From Euglena gracilis (lineage: Eukaryota; Euglenida; Euglenophyceae; Euglenales): 64,000 nt of DNA. Below, in pieces: positions 53,325-64,000 of the stretch. A program made the position numbers and the translations under genes. Within the stretch, counting starts at the first letter, position 1. Every line of letters begins with the position of its first letter. The stretch is from assembly GCA_039621445.1 (NCBI GenBank), contig CP154955.1, positions 33,773,417 to 33,837,416 on the forward strand, read 5' to 3'. The notes beneath the pieces are model-generated. The model did no database searches and had not been told where the DNA came from. It worked only from the letters and a program-made list of their open reading frames with translations.

Positions 53325-53900
53325 CTTTCCTAACCAGTGGGGTATCCTTAATTTTGACTTCCAATTCCAAGGTCCAAATGTAGGAAGGTGAAGGAATGCA
53401 TTTGGAGAGGGAGGAGAATGACAGAAGTGTATTGGGCATCTCCCCATGGATTGGAAGGCAGATAGAAAAAAAAAGGATTCCCCCCCCCATTTTTGGCAAG
53501 TGGTGTTGCTTTGATTTCTTTCCCACAGTGGGTTTCCCATTTACCATTGTTTTTGTTTATCTATTTGGCTATTGGCTGAGTTTGATTCATTTTTGGCTGC
53601 GAGTTTGATTCATTGTCATTGGTCAAAGTCATTGTCATTGGTCAAGAGTCATTGGTCAAAGTCATTGTCATTGGTCAAGACAAGACAATCGACAAAGCGG
53701 AAGTTGAAGTTTGCCTAAGGGGAAGACCGAACACCACCTCGAACCTTGAACCTTGTCCCTCTCCTAAGGTATTGTGCCTTTTTTTTCAAAGTAAAAAAGT
53801 GACAATTTGGACGCAATTTTCAGTCAATTTTGCTGAAAAGTTTACTGAAAATGTCCTCTGATGCGGAGAAGTTTGGAGCCAATATTACTTGCAATCAAGC
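53325..53900. repeat. Dispersed repeat, copy B
   Basis: Same family as copy A, without the 48076-48440 insertion. An internal 33-bp unit (gtcattggtcaaagtcattg...) is duplicated at about 53608-53672. Near the right end 'aaaatgtcctctgatgcgg' matches the reverse complement of copy A. Confidence 0.72.
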
Positions 53901-54911
53901 AAGAGAAAGGGCGATTTGCAAAGTCCGTATTTTTTTCAAGATGCATGAAGCAAGGATTCGAGTTTTTTTCTCCTGAAATGAGGTGTAAGATGGGGAGGTA
54001 AGGGTTGGGGGGGGGGGGGTGGGGGGTTAACAGCGACGCGGGCAAGCGGCCCAAGGAGAGGGAAAGAGATGTATGCAGGTATGTGAATGACCCTGGGGGT
54101 ATCACCTGGGGGGGGTTGGGGGGTCAAGCCCGAGGGGGGATGGGGAGGGGGGAAGATAAAATCCCCCCGGAGGTGGGTCCCCCCGGGCCGGGGTGGGCGG
54201 GGTGCCCGCGGGGGGCGGGCAAGCCGCCCAAGCCGCCGGGGAAGCCCCCCGGGGTCCGTCCCCGGGGAGGTCTGGCGGGGCGGGATCCCGGCGGGGGGGA
54301 GGTGGGCTGGGGACCCAAGAATGGCTCGGGTCGAAGGACACTGCGGGGGCGAAAAAAATTGGCCCCGCCAAAGGAAGGGTGATAAAGAGAGGAGAAGATG
54401 GCGAGCCAAATCCCACTCAGGAAGGTATAAGAGAGAAAGACAGCAAACAAAAGATCCATATGAAGAAGCTTAGCAGTTTCATCGTCGCCAACTCCGGAAA
54501 GAAGCGCTCGCGCAAGCACAGAACAGAACCTCAAGGACGGAGCCGACTGGTAGAAAACATGCCTGCCTATATTCTGGCTATTTTTTTTAAAAAATATCAG
54601 CAAAAAAAATAACGAAAAACTCATTTCGACTTGGGCACCCAGGAACTCTTTCTCCATTCAGGGGGGCCAACCCCTGGGGGAAGGGGGGGGGGCAGCCATT
54701 TTTTCCAGTTCCTACTTCCCTTTTAAACGAGCCGCCCATTTCCAGGTTCCGCGCGTGGCCCCTTTTGGGATGCCTTCCTTTCTTCAAAAAAGGAAAAAAG
54801 ACTTCGCCTGGCGTTCGGTTACCTCAGGGGTGTGAACCCTGAGAGGGTGGTTGCAAGAGGAGGGGTTTCTGGACGGGAGGGGTTCTGACCCAACCCACGC
54901 ACGTGCCCTGA
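53901..54911. other. G-rich spacer before DIRS copy 2, no supported gene
   Basis: 54000-54345 is very G-rich with 'ccccgggg' palindromes and is open on both strands, so no frame is supported. 54430-54610 is A-rich and 54655-54700 has G and C runs. Confidence 0.5.
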
Positions 54912-55074
54912 GAAGGTCTTTGTGCTTCGCCCTCGGTGTCCCTATCTCTCTTGTCGGTTTTCCTCGAGAGAGTTCGAAACCTGGGGCAAGAAACAAGCGC
55001 CGAAGTGCTCCCCCAAAAAATGAGCGCTGAAATAAGGAATGACCATTCGGGCTCCGCACTGCGAGATGGTGAGG
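54912..55074 (+). repeat. Left terminal repeat of DIRS copy 2
   Basis: 54912-54977 is nearly identical to 19226-19294 of copy 1. 55041-55074 is the exact reverse complement of 58757-58790. Together with the downstream arm this forms the inverted terminal repeat system of the element, with about 65 bp present only on the left. Confidence 0.8.
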
Positions 55075-55400
55075 TCCTGCTTTCCTTGCAGGCTGTTCTG
55101 TTCTGGTGTGTTTGTGCGTGCGCGGGGGGTGCTTCTTACTGCTTTTTGTTGCCGGAGTTGGCTGATTCCTATTTCTGCCCTTCGACCTCAAGGAGAAAGA
55201 GTTTTACTACTACGAGTTCAAGTGGAATTGTTTTTCGAGGAGTTCTGCCTTCCCGAGAACCAATACTCTTACCAACTGGTGGACCGAACTTTCTGTGGAA
55301 CTTCAACTTCCTGAAGGAAGAATTCAACTGGAACTGGAAGAAATTCAAGAAAAAAGAACAAGAAACACAACAGATATCGACAACTGGATTTCCATGAAGA

Positions 55401-57891
55401 ATGAATTTCAAAGAAACTCTGAATCTCAAGAAGAACTGCAAAGAACTTTCAAGAAGTCAGCTGAAGCTGGGGAAGGTGGAGTCACAGCGGCAGCTGCAGA
55501 AGCTGGAGGGGCGGCAGCAACTAGCCAGTCCGTGGCCATCGCAACCTCCCCACCCCCCAAGGCTTCTGAGATTTTCAAATCCCCCTCTCAACATGAGAAT
55601 GGCCATGGACCATGGACAACTGTGGTCAGGAAGAGAAGACAGAAGGGGAATACCATCACAGGTCCAACATACTCCCCCCCCTTTTCTATGTCCACCCCCT
55701 TCCAGGGGTCAAGACACAGGCTATGGCAGCCTTTCAACAAATCCAAAGGATTCAAATTATCATGGCTATGGCAGCCATCAACAAAAAGGACCTGGGGTCC
55801 AAATTCAAGGCTATGGAAGCCATTACTCAAGAGGGCAGTGGGCCCAGGGGACAGGCTATGGCAGCCAGTACCCCAACCTGGAAAGAGCCCATTGGGGAAA
55901 GGTGTGTCCAAATTTCCCCCCAGCAATTTCAGACACAAACCCCCCAGGAGCGGCAAGACAATGCCAAGAACAGGCCATGGTGGCCTTTATGGGAAATCAA
56001 GAGGGACAGAGAAGAGACAGTCCCAGAGAAAAGGCCAATGGAGGCCAAGCAAGCCTGAGAGCCAAGGGAGGCCAGAAGGCAAATGGTGGCCAAGCCAGGG
56101 GAGGCCAGAAGGCAAATGGTGGCCAAGGCAATCACCACATCAGCCCTTGGGGGGGAGGCCCAAGATTGGCTCAGACAGGCCCCCCCCAGAAGATAATCAG
56201 CCCAGCCTTGTATATACCCCCTCATTTCAGGCACAGACCTTCCCCCATCATTCACAAACAGGGGGAAAGCCTGTCTTTGGAAAGCCCTATGGCAGGGCCA
56301 GCTACAGCCCCAGTGATGGGGCAACCAGGGGTGACCCCAGTGATGGGGCAACCAAGGGGAAGGACCCCAGTGATGGGGCCTGTGGAGTCCCCAGACACAT
56401 TACACCCAGGGGTACCCCCTTACAAAGCCCTGCAGACCAGCATCCCCCATTGGGTCAAGGCAGGAGCCAGCAGAGAGATATTAAACCTGATAAGGGAGGG
56501 AGTTATGGCAGATCTTCCCCTCCCCCCTCAAATGTCCTTAAAAGTTCCCTTCAAAACTCCCCAGGAAGTAATGACTGCCCAAAAAATTCTGAGAGAATAC
56601 GAATGTGCAGGGGCAACCAGGCAAATCCCCCCAGAGGAGGCAAAACATTTTGTCCCTTACTTCATAATTTCCAAAAAAGAAGGGGAAAAGACCAAGGAAA
56701 GGCTGATTTCAGATTGTCGACAGTTAAATCACTATTTCACCCCCCAGAAGTTCAGACTGGAACACATGGGAAACATTTTCCCATACCTAAGAAAAGGATG
56801 GTTCTGTGGAAAAATAGATCTGAAAGATGCTTATTTTCACCTAAAACTGCACAGCAGCCTGGAAAAACATGTCTGCATGCAAGTGGGGGGGGGAAACTTG
56901 GCAGTTTCAAGCTGCATGTTTTGGTATAAGCAGCCTGCCACAAAAATTTATGACTCTCATGAGAGTCTGGGAAAGGAAGTGGAGAAAGGAGGGAAAGGTA
57001 GTTTTCATCTACCTAGACGACATTTTGCTGTTAGCCCCCAGCAAAAAGACTGCAGCCCAACATTTGGCAGAAATAAAGCAGGACCTTTTATTGGCAGGTT
57101 TCAGATTAAACCTCCCCAAATCCTGTCTGGAACCCACACAGGAAATAAAACATTTGGGCCAGTGGGTCAATTTGAAAAAGGGCCAGCTGGAAATCCCACA
57201 GGAAAAATTAAAATCCTTAAGAAAGGAGCTGGGAAAAGTGCTCACAGCACGAAAAATGAGCTGCAGAAAACTCAGCTCTATTGTGGGGCAAGTCAGAAGC
57301 TATTTAGTCTCCATGCCATTTCTCAGAATTCTGACAGATCAACTTTGCAAAATGGTGGATTTGCACACAAAGTGGGGTTGGGACCACACCCTAACCATTC
57401 CCCAGGGGGTCAAAGATCAAATTGTGGAGTTAAAAGCGTTTTTGCAGCCAGGTGTGGGCAGAGCCTTTCAATCCCAGGCCAGGTTTTGCACACCCAGCAA
57501 CAAAAAATTCCCCAAGTTTGTTTGTCGATACCCCCACCAAGGGGCTTTGCTGGTGGATGCCTTGAAGGCAGATTTGAGGGGCCTCCCCCCAGTTTATGCA
57601 AACCCCCCCTGGAGCATCATTCCCCAATGGGTTCAGAGATTAATGTTAAACCCAGACCTGACTTGTCTGTTGATCGTACCCCACTGGGCTTCAACATCAT
57701 GGTGGCGCCAATTAATGGCAATCAGAAAGCCAGGCAGCAAAGTTTTGTTGGTACCCCCCCAATGGGGTCTATTCACCAACTGCTGGGGGGAGGAGATGCC
57801 CCCCCCAAGGTGGAAATTGGCCTGCTTGATTGTGTCAGGCAAATATTACAATCCCAGGAAGTTTCGATGTCCAGTATCGACACTTACATAA
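55401..57891 (+). pseudogene. DIRS Gag-like - RT - methylase-like polyprotein, copy 2, RNase H deleted
   Basis: The N-terminal region has GYGS and KANGGQ repeats, then Pro-rich VMGQP repeats. RT follows, with IDLKDAYFHL near 56815-56840. A run of nine G at 56885-56893 shifts the frame, and RT continues with YLDD near 57010-57021. After the RT thumb (GVGRAFQSQ, about 57450-57475) the reading passes in frame straight into the segment that in copy 1 follows RNase H (CTPSNKKFPKF), so about 440 bp are missing without a frame break. The methylase-like domain has YANPPWSII near 57595-57620 and ends at 57891. The copy is broken by the G-run frameshift but otherwise well preserved. Confidence 0.85.
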
Positions 57892-59154
57892 AAAATCTGG
57901 GAAATGTCAAGAGATATGATTCAGCCTTCAGGACATTGGTGGGCCAATTGTTGCACAAAGGGGTGCCCCTGCAGGACTGCACAGTCCACAAGATGGCCGA
58001 GGCCATCCTTGATTTGGCTGTTCACAGCCTCAACACTGCACGAAATGCATATGCAGCAGTTTTGTTACTCCCAGGGTTTGGGTCATTGAGGTTTTCCCCT
58101 CTTTTGTCTCCATTGAAAAGGAAATGGAATTCCAATGTCTGCAAGTATGCCCATTTCTGGGACCCCACTGATTTTCTAAACAACATCATCAGACAATCAA
58201 GCCCCCCTCTCAGAACTCTCTGTGAAAGAGCTCAGAAACAGACTCATCATTTGTTGGAGGCTTTTGGCCCTCCACAGGGGGGTTGATTTAGCCAGGACAC
58301 AGCGAAAAATCAGTTTCGTGGGAGAAAAAATTTTCATTTTATTGCAAAGAAAAGGGTGGCAATTCCCAAGATGGGAGGAAGTTTTGAATTTGCCACACAC
58401 CCCCCTCATAAGCCCATGGCATTTATTGAAAGAGTATGTGGAAAGGACAGCCCACATGGTTGGACACAAGAATAATTTGTTATGGTCTTTGGATGGTAAA
58501 CGACCTTTGACATCAGAAGGAGTGAATTCCCTTACCAAAGAAATTCTGCAAGAGGGGGGGGTGGACACCACCCATTGGAAACCCCACAGCACCAGAGGGG
58601 CTGGGGTTTTATGGTGGAAAAATGCTGGGTTGCAAGTGGAAGAAGTCCAGCAGCTGGGTCAGTGGAAAAATTTTGGGGCCTTCCAAGCTCATTATTTGAG
58701 GCTGGGTGTCGTTTCGAAAATTCAAACAATTATGGCCCAAAAAGGGGTGCACAGTACCTCACCATCTCGCAGTGCGGAGCCCGAATGGTCTCGGACTCCC
58801 ACGACAGAGGAAGGGGGAGGAAGGGACCAAGAGGGCGAAGCACAAGAAGATGGTGAGCCCAACCCCCCCACCCAAAAATCCAGCAGAAAAAGAAAAACAT
58901 CCCAACCAGAAAAGGGACCCCCAACCAAGCAGCCCCAACCACCCACCCAGAAACACAGAAAGAGACCACCATCCCCATCAGGGGGGGGGCCCCCCACCAA
59001 GCGACCATGGGAGAGGGGGGGGGGCGGGGCCACGGCGGTTCAGGCAAGGGACAGTTTTTATACGTTAAAAGCGGCAATGGGTGCGGGGAGGGGCGCAAGG
59101 CCACGTAACTCCAAATTTTGGGTGGGTTGGAGAAGTGTGAGCGCAAAGTGTTAA
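57790..59154 (+). pseudogene. Tyrosine recombinase, DIRS copy 2
   Basis: It overlaps the methylase end in the -1 register. It encodes the core-binding part (NVKRYDSAF, LLLPGFGSLRF), a frameshift near 58195-58210 at a C run, the first arginine region LALHRGVDL near 58262-58290, HSTRGAG near 58587-58607, QLGQWKN near 58650-58670, and the candidate nucleophile in AHYLRLG near 58685-58705. This is the R...HxxR...W...Y set of tyrosine recombinases, which integrate DIRS circles without target duplications. The Lys/Pro-rich tail after 58750 is read through the terminal repeat. Confidence 0.85.
58757..58850 (-). repeat. Right inverted terminal repeat of DIRS copy 2
   Basis: 58757-58790 is the exact complement of 55041-55074. 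58790-58846 is the degenerate complement of 54913-54977. Confidence 0.8.
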
Positions 59155-59582
59155 GGGCCTGGGGGGTTGAATGCGAATGTCTTGGGTTGCGTGGTAGTGA
59201 GCGCCCGGCTGGCAGCCGGGCGCACATACCTGGGATGGTTGTGTGGAAGATGACCCAGAAAAGCGCGCAGTCAGCGCGGTAGGAATGGGTTTTGCTTACT
59301 CCCCTTACTTACTTACTTACTTTTGCTTACTTACTTACTTACTTACTTTCTGATCTCAGCTGGGTTTTTCTGATCACATTATTTCGATACGTCAATTGAA
59401 TCTTTTGATCACATTATCGTGCATTATTTTTTTTATTTGGCATTACCATTGGCCTTGTCAAGTTTTTGGTGTTGACAAGCATAAGTTGCAGGTCGCACCT
59501 ACCCACGCACCTTGAACAACTCCGCAAGTACTTTCCTCAACGCCTGCAATTTTTTGCGCAATCGTGTCTTTTATTTTAGGAC
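59155..59582. other. Spacer with (TTAC)n repeat
   Basis: No gene. It contains a short hairpin (gcgcccggctggcagccgggcgc near 59200) and the (TTAC)n array. Its end (ttttattttag) resembles a splice acceptor. Confidence 0.5.
59301..59347. repeat. (TTAC)n microsatellite
   Basis: Two blocks of TTAC tetranucleotides separated by 'ttttgc'. Confidence 0.9.
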
Positions 59583-59945
59583 ATGGATATCCAATTGAAA
59601 AAGGAATTGCGCAAGAGGGCACACGAAATGGGGAAGCCGCGCCGGCGGGAGGAGCGGCACCTCCTCATGGCGGTGTGTTGGGTTTCATGGAAAAAAGGGA
59701 TCTGGGTTGGGGAGGCGGACTTAGAAATGGGTGGTTGGGCTCAGGCAACAGGGGATGCGAGGCCGTATAGGTCTATCGATCCTACGACACCTAGGGGTAA
59801 CGGAGGCACCGAAGCTCCCTCCGCCTTAGGAGATAACAATTTTCCTGTTTGTTCCCCGGCGGTTAAGACCAAGTTCCTCTGGTTTTTTGGGGCACCGAAG
59901 GGCAAATTAGGAGTCAGTAGGAGGCACCCCGCTAACCAAGCCTGA
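59583..59945 (+). CDS. Uncharacterised 120-residue reading frame
   Basis: It starts MDIQLKKELRKRAHEMGKPR just after an acceptor-like ttttattttag and ends at TGA. The N-terminus is basic, and no domain is recognised. Its 3' end runs into sequence resembling a DIRS end, so it may be part of an element or a chance frame. Confidence 0.3.
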   Translation: MDIQLKKELRKRAHEMGKPRRREERHLLMAVCWVSWKKGIWVGEADLEMGGWAQATGDARPYRSIDPTTPRGNGGTEAPSALGDNNFPVCSPAVKTKFLWFFGAPKGKLGVSRRHPANQA

Positions 59946-62350
59946 CAGCGCCGCCGGCCAACAAGGCATGGACTCACAAGAGCAAAGTCCGGGGCCTGCG
60001 GTGTCTAGCTGCTCCTGCCCCCTTTAAATGCGTAAATTTCAAAAAAAAGATGTTCCTTTTTGGGGTATTCAGGAGATGTGAAATGCCAGATATCATTTGA
60101 TATACAGGAGCATTCATGCGTGTTAAATTATTGACGCCTCATGATGGCAACTTTTAGGAAATGGGTCTGGGCCAAAAAGATCAGTCTACTAACAGGGGAC
60201 GAAATTGTTTGGGGGGGGTTGGTGACCCCAACAAATCACTGTTTTTTTTTGAAAAAAAATCCCACATCACGAGATGAACAACAAGATGAAGCAAACAAGA
60301 GCCGCAAACGATGTTGAAATCCCAGCGGAGCACTGACGGCAAAATGCAAACACTGGGAGACGTTTATACATCACCTGCCTCTGCCTCTGCATTTCAGAAT
60401 GCCTCTTCACTCTTCCAAAACAGATCAAACCAAAGCAAAGAAATACACACACTTATCGACATCTGAAACACACGTGGAAAAAACCCGAAACATCTGGTAC
60501 GTCGATTCACGTAAACCTTGGTGTGAAACCCGGTGGTGGGTGGGCGGTTTTTGAGAATGGTGGGTTTGGTTGGGTCAGGGGAGGTGACCCCACCAGGCAC
60601 TTAGTTTTGTTTAAATTCTTTTGGGAAGAAACCTACACAATTTTCATGGTTTCAATTTAATACGAATTATTAATCACCAATTCATCGCCGGGAGGGGGGT
60701 AACATATACAAACTTGGTTCAGAAAAAGCTGCGGGAAAAATGCCAAACTTTGAAAATTGACCTGGAAAAAAATTCGGTGGCTCTCCTGCTTACAAACGTG
60801 ATGAGTGACAATCAAATACACGACCCATCGGTCCTGGAGAGTGAAAAAAAATGGGAAAACGGAATCCTCAAAAAAAAAATGGTGAGGAAATATTTGGGCA
60901 ATTTTTGTCCAACCAATTTTGTATGCAGCCAATTTTGGACACCCCGAATGATAATCAAAATTTTTTGAATTATTTGAATAATTTTTGAATTAAGATTGAT
61001 TTGATGATTTGGGTGACCTCTTGGCATGGTCAATTGCTTTTCCAAAGCCAGTCACTTCCCCTCCCTAAGGCGCTCTGGCCACTCCGGCCACTCCAGCCAA
61101 AACTGCTCAAAATCAATGCATTTTGACAATTTTTTCGATGAATTTCCAGCCCACATGGGGATCGTTTGGCAAATTTTCCTTCACTCTTCTTCCTCAATAA
61201 GACTTCAGGAACCTCCACCTCTCGCTCTCCCTCTACCCCTGGACCTCGATCCAGTCCTAGGTCATGCCAAACAAGGGATGTTCGGTGCGCTTGACATCCT
61301 CGGGCACTGGGTCGGCCCCTGGGGGGGGGGGGCTCACTGCAGATCTACCTGGGATTTGCCAACTGGAATAATTCTGTTGGGGAAAATAGTGGACGAACCT
61401 TATAATGCCGGCAGAAATTCTGAACACCTATTTTAACGGATGGTCAAAAAAAAAAGAAAAGAAAGCATTTTCTTGGGAAATCCGTGACGTTTCAGGCATC
61501 CCAAATCCACATCCAAATCCAAAAGTCAAAAAAAGTGGGAATTTTCCAACTCTTCTGTCAAAATATTGCAGGAGGGGGGTCCACTGGCCAGCCATTTTGC
61601 AGGACACCGGAAAAAATGGACAGGCTAGACCCCCCACCCCCTGAGGGGGGAGGGTCCCGGAGTAACTGGGGAAAAAAATTCTCTGGCGCTACACGCCGAG
61701 GTGGAAATGAGGTTTTTTCATGCATCTTTGGCTGAGTTTGTTCCAAAAAAAAACCCAAGAATGGCCAAAAATGGGCATTTTTGGCCATTTTGGGGGGTCC
61801 CAAAAATTATTGCTGCTTCCCCGGGGGCCACTAGAATTCGCACCAGCCAAATCTGGACTAGCTGCAGCCCAGCCCCCCCCCCAGAGGGTACTGCGAACCC
61901 TTGAGCAAGGCCTAGCAGGAAAAAACCCATTCTTCCATTTTTTGGAATTTCAAATACACCTTTTGAACAGGTGGAATGAAACAGCGACGTGAATGGCCAC
62001 CAGCCCCCGATTTGAGAAAAAAAATTGGTCACTGCGCGATACAAAAGAATTTTGTCAAATACAGCTAAAAATTGCTCAATTGACCCATTTTCACATTCAC
62101 ACACAAAAGCAAACCCATCATCATCATCATCCGGCCCTTCGTCAAACAGATACAGAGTTTAACTAATAGCTAATGGTCATCAACGAGACTTGGAGGCAGG
62201 CCTCATCAAACCTGTGCAAAATATGCAACAAACCTGAACCCCCCCCCCCAACTCAAAAATCTGACTTCCCAAAAATTTCAGTTTGCTACACATAATGACA
62301 TGAACCCAAAAGAGTTGAAATAAAATTAATGCACAAGGGAGCACCATCAT
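59946..62350. other. AT-rich stretch, no supported gene
   Basis: 59960-60030 resembles DIRS terminal sequence (caaggcatggactcacaag). The rest is AT-rich with G-run hairpins near 61320 and 61640. Open frames such as 60621-60968 and 61026-61436 show no domain. Confidence 0.5.
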
Positions 62351-63142
62351 TCAGAACATTTGGTAGGAAACTCGCACCAGTTCTCCCGTGTTTAATAACT
62401 CCTTGCGTTCACTGAAGGCTCTAGCACCATTTACAGCAATGGCGTTGGCAGAAAATTTACCAGACAAAATCAGTTTCTTGTGTCCCAATAAAAAAATGGC
62501 CCCATCCGTTTGGCTTTCAGACCAAACTGATGGAGTTTCGGACAAATCTTCCAGTCCCCGACCCACAAACATAAGCCCTTGAGGGTGCTCCCGGGGGGGA
62601 GGGGGTTAATAATCCCTGTTTCCGACAAATGGAAAAAGCAAACTCAACACGGGGTAAAAAAAAACCGACTCAAAAATCTGACCCCCCACCCGGTCCAGCA
62701 GGGGGGGACACACCCTGTACAATGGTGGTCAGGGTGACTGATTTTTGTTCCGGTGCAGAATTAACCGGAACGACAAATTTTGCTCCACAAAATTGACTCT
62801 GAAGGGCAAAAGTTTGCCAAAATGTCCAAAAATTTTGGTGTGAAGCGCACGCTGGGCACCCCCGCCCAGCGGGTTCGGTCCGGACCCCCCCCCCCGGCAA
62901 GAGGGGGGTCCAGACCCTCACTTCGGCCCAGGAGGGTGGGTCCTCTAACCCTTACACCCTTCTCACTAGAATCTCTAGAATTGAACCCTCGTCCAACTCT
63001 ATCCTCATTGGGTTCTTGTTGAGAAAATGAGATCTCTGGATGCTTGAGAAAAGTCCCGGGTCATCGAGAAGGATCGCAATTTTTAAAGAAGAGGTAGTTT
63101 CGGACAGGAAGGAAGAAAGGTGAAAATGAGACTTCACCTCGT
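62351..63142 (-). CDS. Uncharacterised gene, three 3' exons
   Basis: Minus-strand exons 62967-63142, 62714-62798 and 62351-62577 join with matching phases across GT-AG introns of 168 and 136 bp and end at TGA. The joined peptide reads DEVKSHFHLSS...GSILEIL, then SQFCGAKFVVPVNSAPEQK...TIVQ, then GLMFVGRGLEDLSE...VRVSYQMF. No family is recognised. Upstream exons (beyond 63142) were not found. Phase agreement at two junctions makes a real gene likely. Confidence 0.5.
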
Positions 63143-64000
63143 CTGGTGAACAGAGTCAGGTACGCTCGAAAACCATGCCATGGTGGGACCATGATGACAA
63201 AAACAGATGATAATCATAAAGCGCCAGGAAAGGAAAAATGTTTGGTTCCATGGGGGGGGCACCAGACCCCCCCCCCCATGGCACTGGGGGGGTGGTGGTT
63301 TGGACCCCCCTCCTCCCCTCCCCCTGTACAAAATCAATGCCCAATATCCTGCCCACCCCCGGGGGGTCCACTACCCCCCCCCAACCAAACACCAGAACAT
63401 ACGCTCGTGGGGCTTTTGACGGACAGCCGCCTGCGGCAGGGGGGATTTGGACCCTACGTGTGTGGTGTTTGTTGATTTCCTGAAGAGTTCCCATCAAACT
63501 GGGGTGGAGCCTTCGGGTGGCAGGGGTTGCATTTTAATTGCGACCCCGCAATTGTAGCGGCAACTTGGAGGGTTAGGATTTCCAAACCCAACAAACCAAA
63601 CTTCGACTTGATGCAATTAAGCCCTCCAGGGGGGTATTACAAACGCTTCAGCAGAAGCCTAGCCCCCCGGCCTTTTATAAAAAAAAAGCAAAGCAGCTTG
63701 TCCCTTGTGGACTGGCCTGGCATGACGAAGCAAAGAGACAACCGTCCTTTTTTGAGGTATATTTCAATTAAACCCTCCCCCCCAAATAATATCCCCCCCT
63801 CGGGGTCGGACTTCGGCGACCAAGTTAATACCCCCCCCAATCTCGGGTTGACGACCCGGATTTTGACCTGAAAATGTTGGTAAAAATCACAATCTCTGCC
63901 AACAAATTACAAAAAAAATCGATTCTTCTGGATCATCCGGCCTCCAAAAATGCTAAATTTCATGAGAAAGGATAAAAATGACCCCAAAGGGGTGTTTTCG
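63143..64000. other. Right end of window, C/G-run repeats, no supported gene
   Basis: 63248-63400 has alternating C and G runs able to form hairpins. 63768-63845 resembles 37405-37600 (ccccaaataa...ccccc blocks). It may hold upstream exons of the minus-strand gene, not identified. Confidence 0.45.

Larger units (their letters stand above)
54912..59154 (+). mobile_element. DIRS-like tyrosine-recombinase retrotransposon, copy 2
   Basis: The left terminal sequence (54912-55074) is inversely repeated at 58757-58850. Between them lie Gag-like, RT, methylase-like and recombinase coding regions in DIRS order. The RNase H domain is missing. Several frameshifts occur at G or C runs. The exact right end is uncertain: the recombinase frame runs to 59154, and a degenerate end-like sequence lies at 59960-60030. 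Confidence 0.87.

Noticed and set aside
47773-53900. Repeats A and B as the LTR pair of the decayed gypsy fragment
   Set aside because: Ends are not TG...CA in a consistent way, no plus-strand primer-binding site follows copy A, copy A is partly inverted, and a minus-strand primer site lies next to it. The relation stays open.

Overview
This window looks like nuclear DNA of a unicellular eukaryote, probably an alga or another protist; I cannot name the species. The evidence is a spliced ribosomal protein S6 gene (five exons, GT-AG introns of 46-51 bp), a glycosyltransferase gene in many small exons, long AT-rich stretches with microsatellites, many G or C homopolymers, and several classes of eukaryotic retrotransposon. 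Nothing prokaryotic is present.

Layout. 1-3154 and 18598-about 19297 are the two halves of one DIRS-like (tyrosine-recombinase) retrotransposon. It is split by a 15.4-kb Ty3/gypsy-like LTR retrotransposon (3155-18597, minus strand). That element has about 600-bp LTRs, a GGGG target duplication, a 12-nt primer-binding site for initiator tRNA-Met, a polypurine tract, gag, and a pol that carries a cytosine-C5-DNA-methyltransferase-like domain ahead of the protease, RT, RNase H, integrase and chromodomain. Its gag is itself split by a 1.67-kb non-autonomous LTR element (13792-15462) with 290-bp LTRs differing at one base. Removing each insertion restores the interrupted reading frame, so the order DIRS, then gypsy, then small LTR element is fixed.

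From 19.3 to 45 kb the DNA is AT-rich. It holds exons of a GT17-family glycosyltransferase (22.2-28.1 kb, minus), a 2.0-kb element with terminal inverted repeats (30.3-32.3 kb), a kinase-like exon, large perfect hairpins, an uncharacterised FG-repeat reading frame (38.5-39.6 kb) and tandem satellites (40.9-42.1 kb). The RPS6 gene lies at 46.0-47.1 kb.

From 47.8 to 54 kb there are two copies of a dispersed repeat, a second primer-binding-site relic and a decayed gypsy integrase-chromodomain fragment. 54.9 to about 59.2 kb is a second DIRS-like element that has lost its RNase H domain in frame. The last 4 kb are AT-rich and end with three phase-compatible exons of an unknown minus-strand gene (62.35-63.14 kb).

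Only RPS6, the GT17 gene and the 62-63 kb exons look like host genes. The most interesting object is the gypsy element that encodes its own DNA methyltransferase, next to DIRS elements that encode the unrelated adenine-methylase-like (NPPW) domain of that order.
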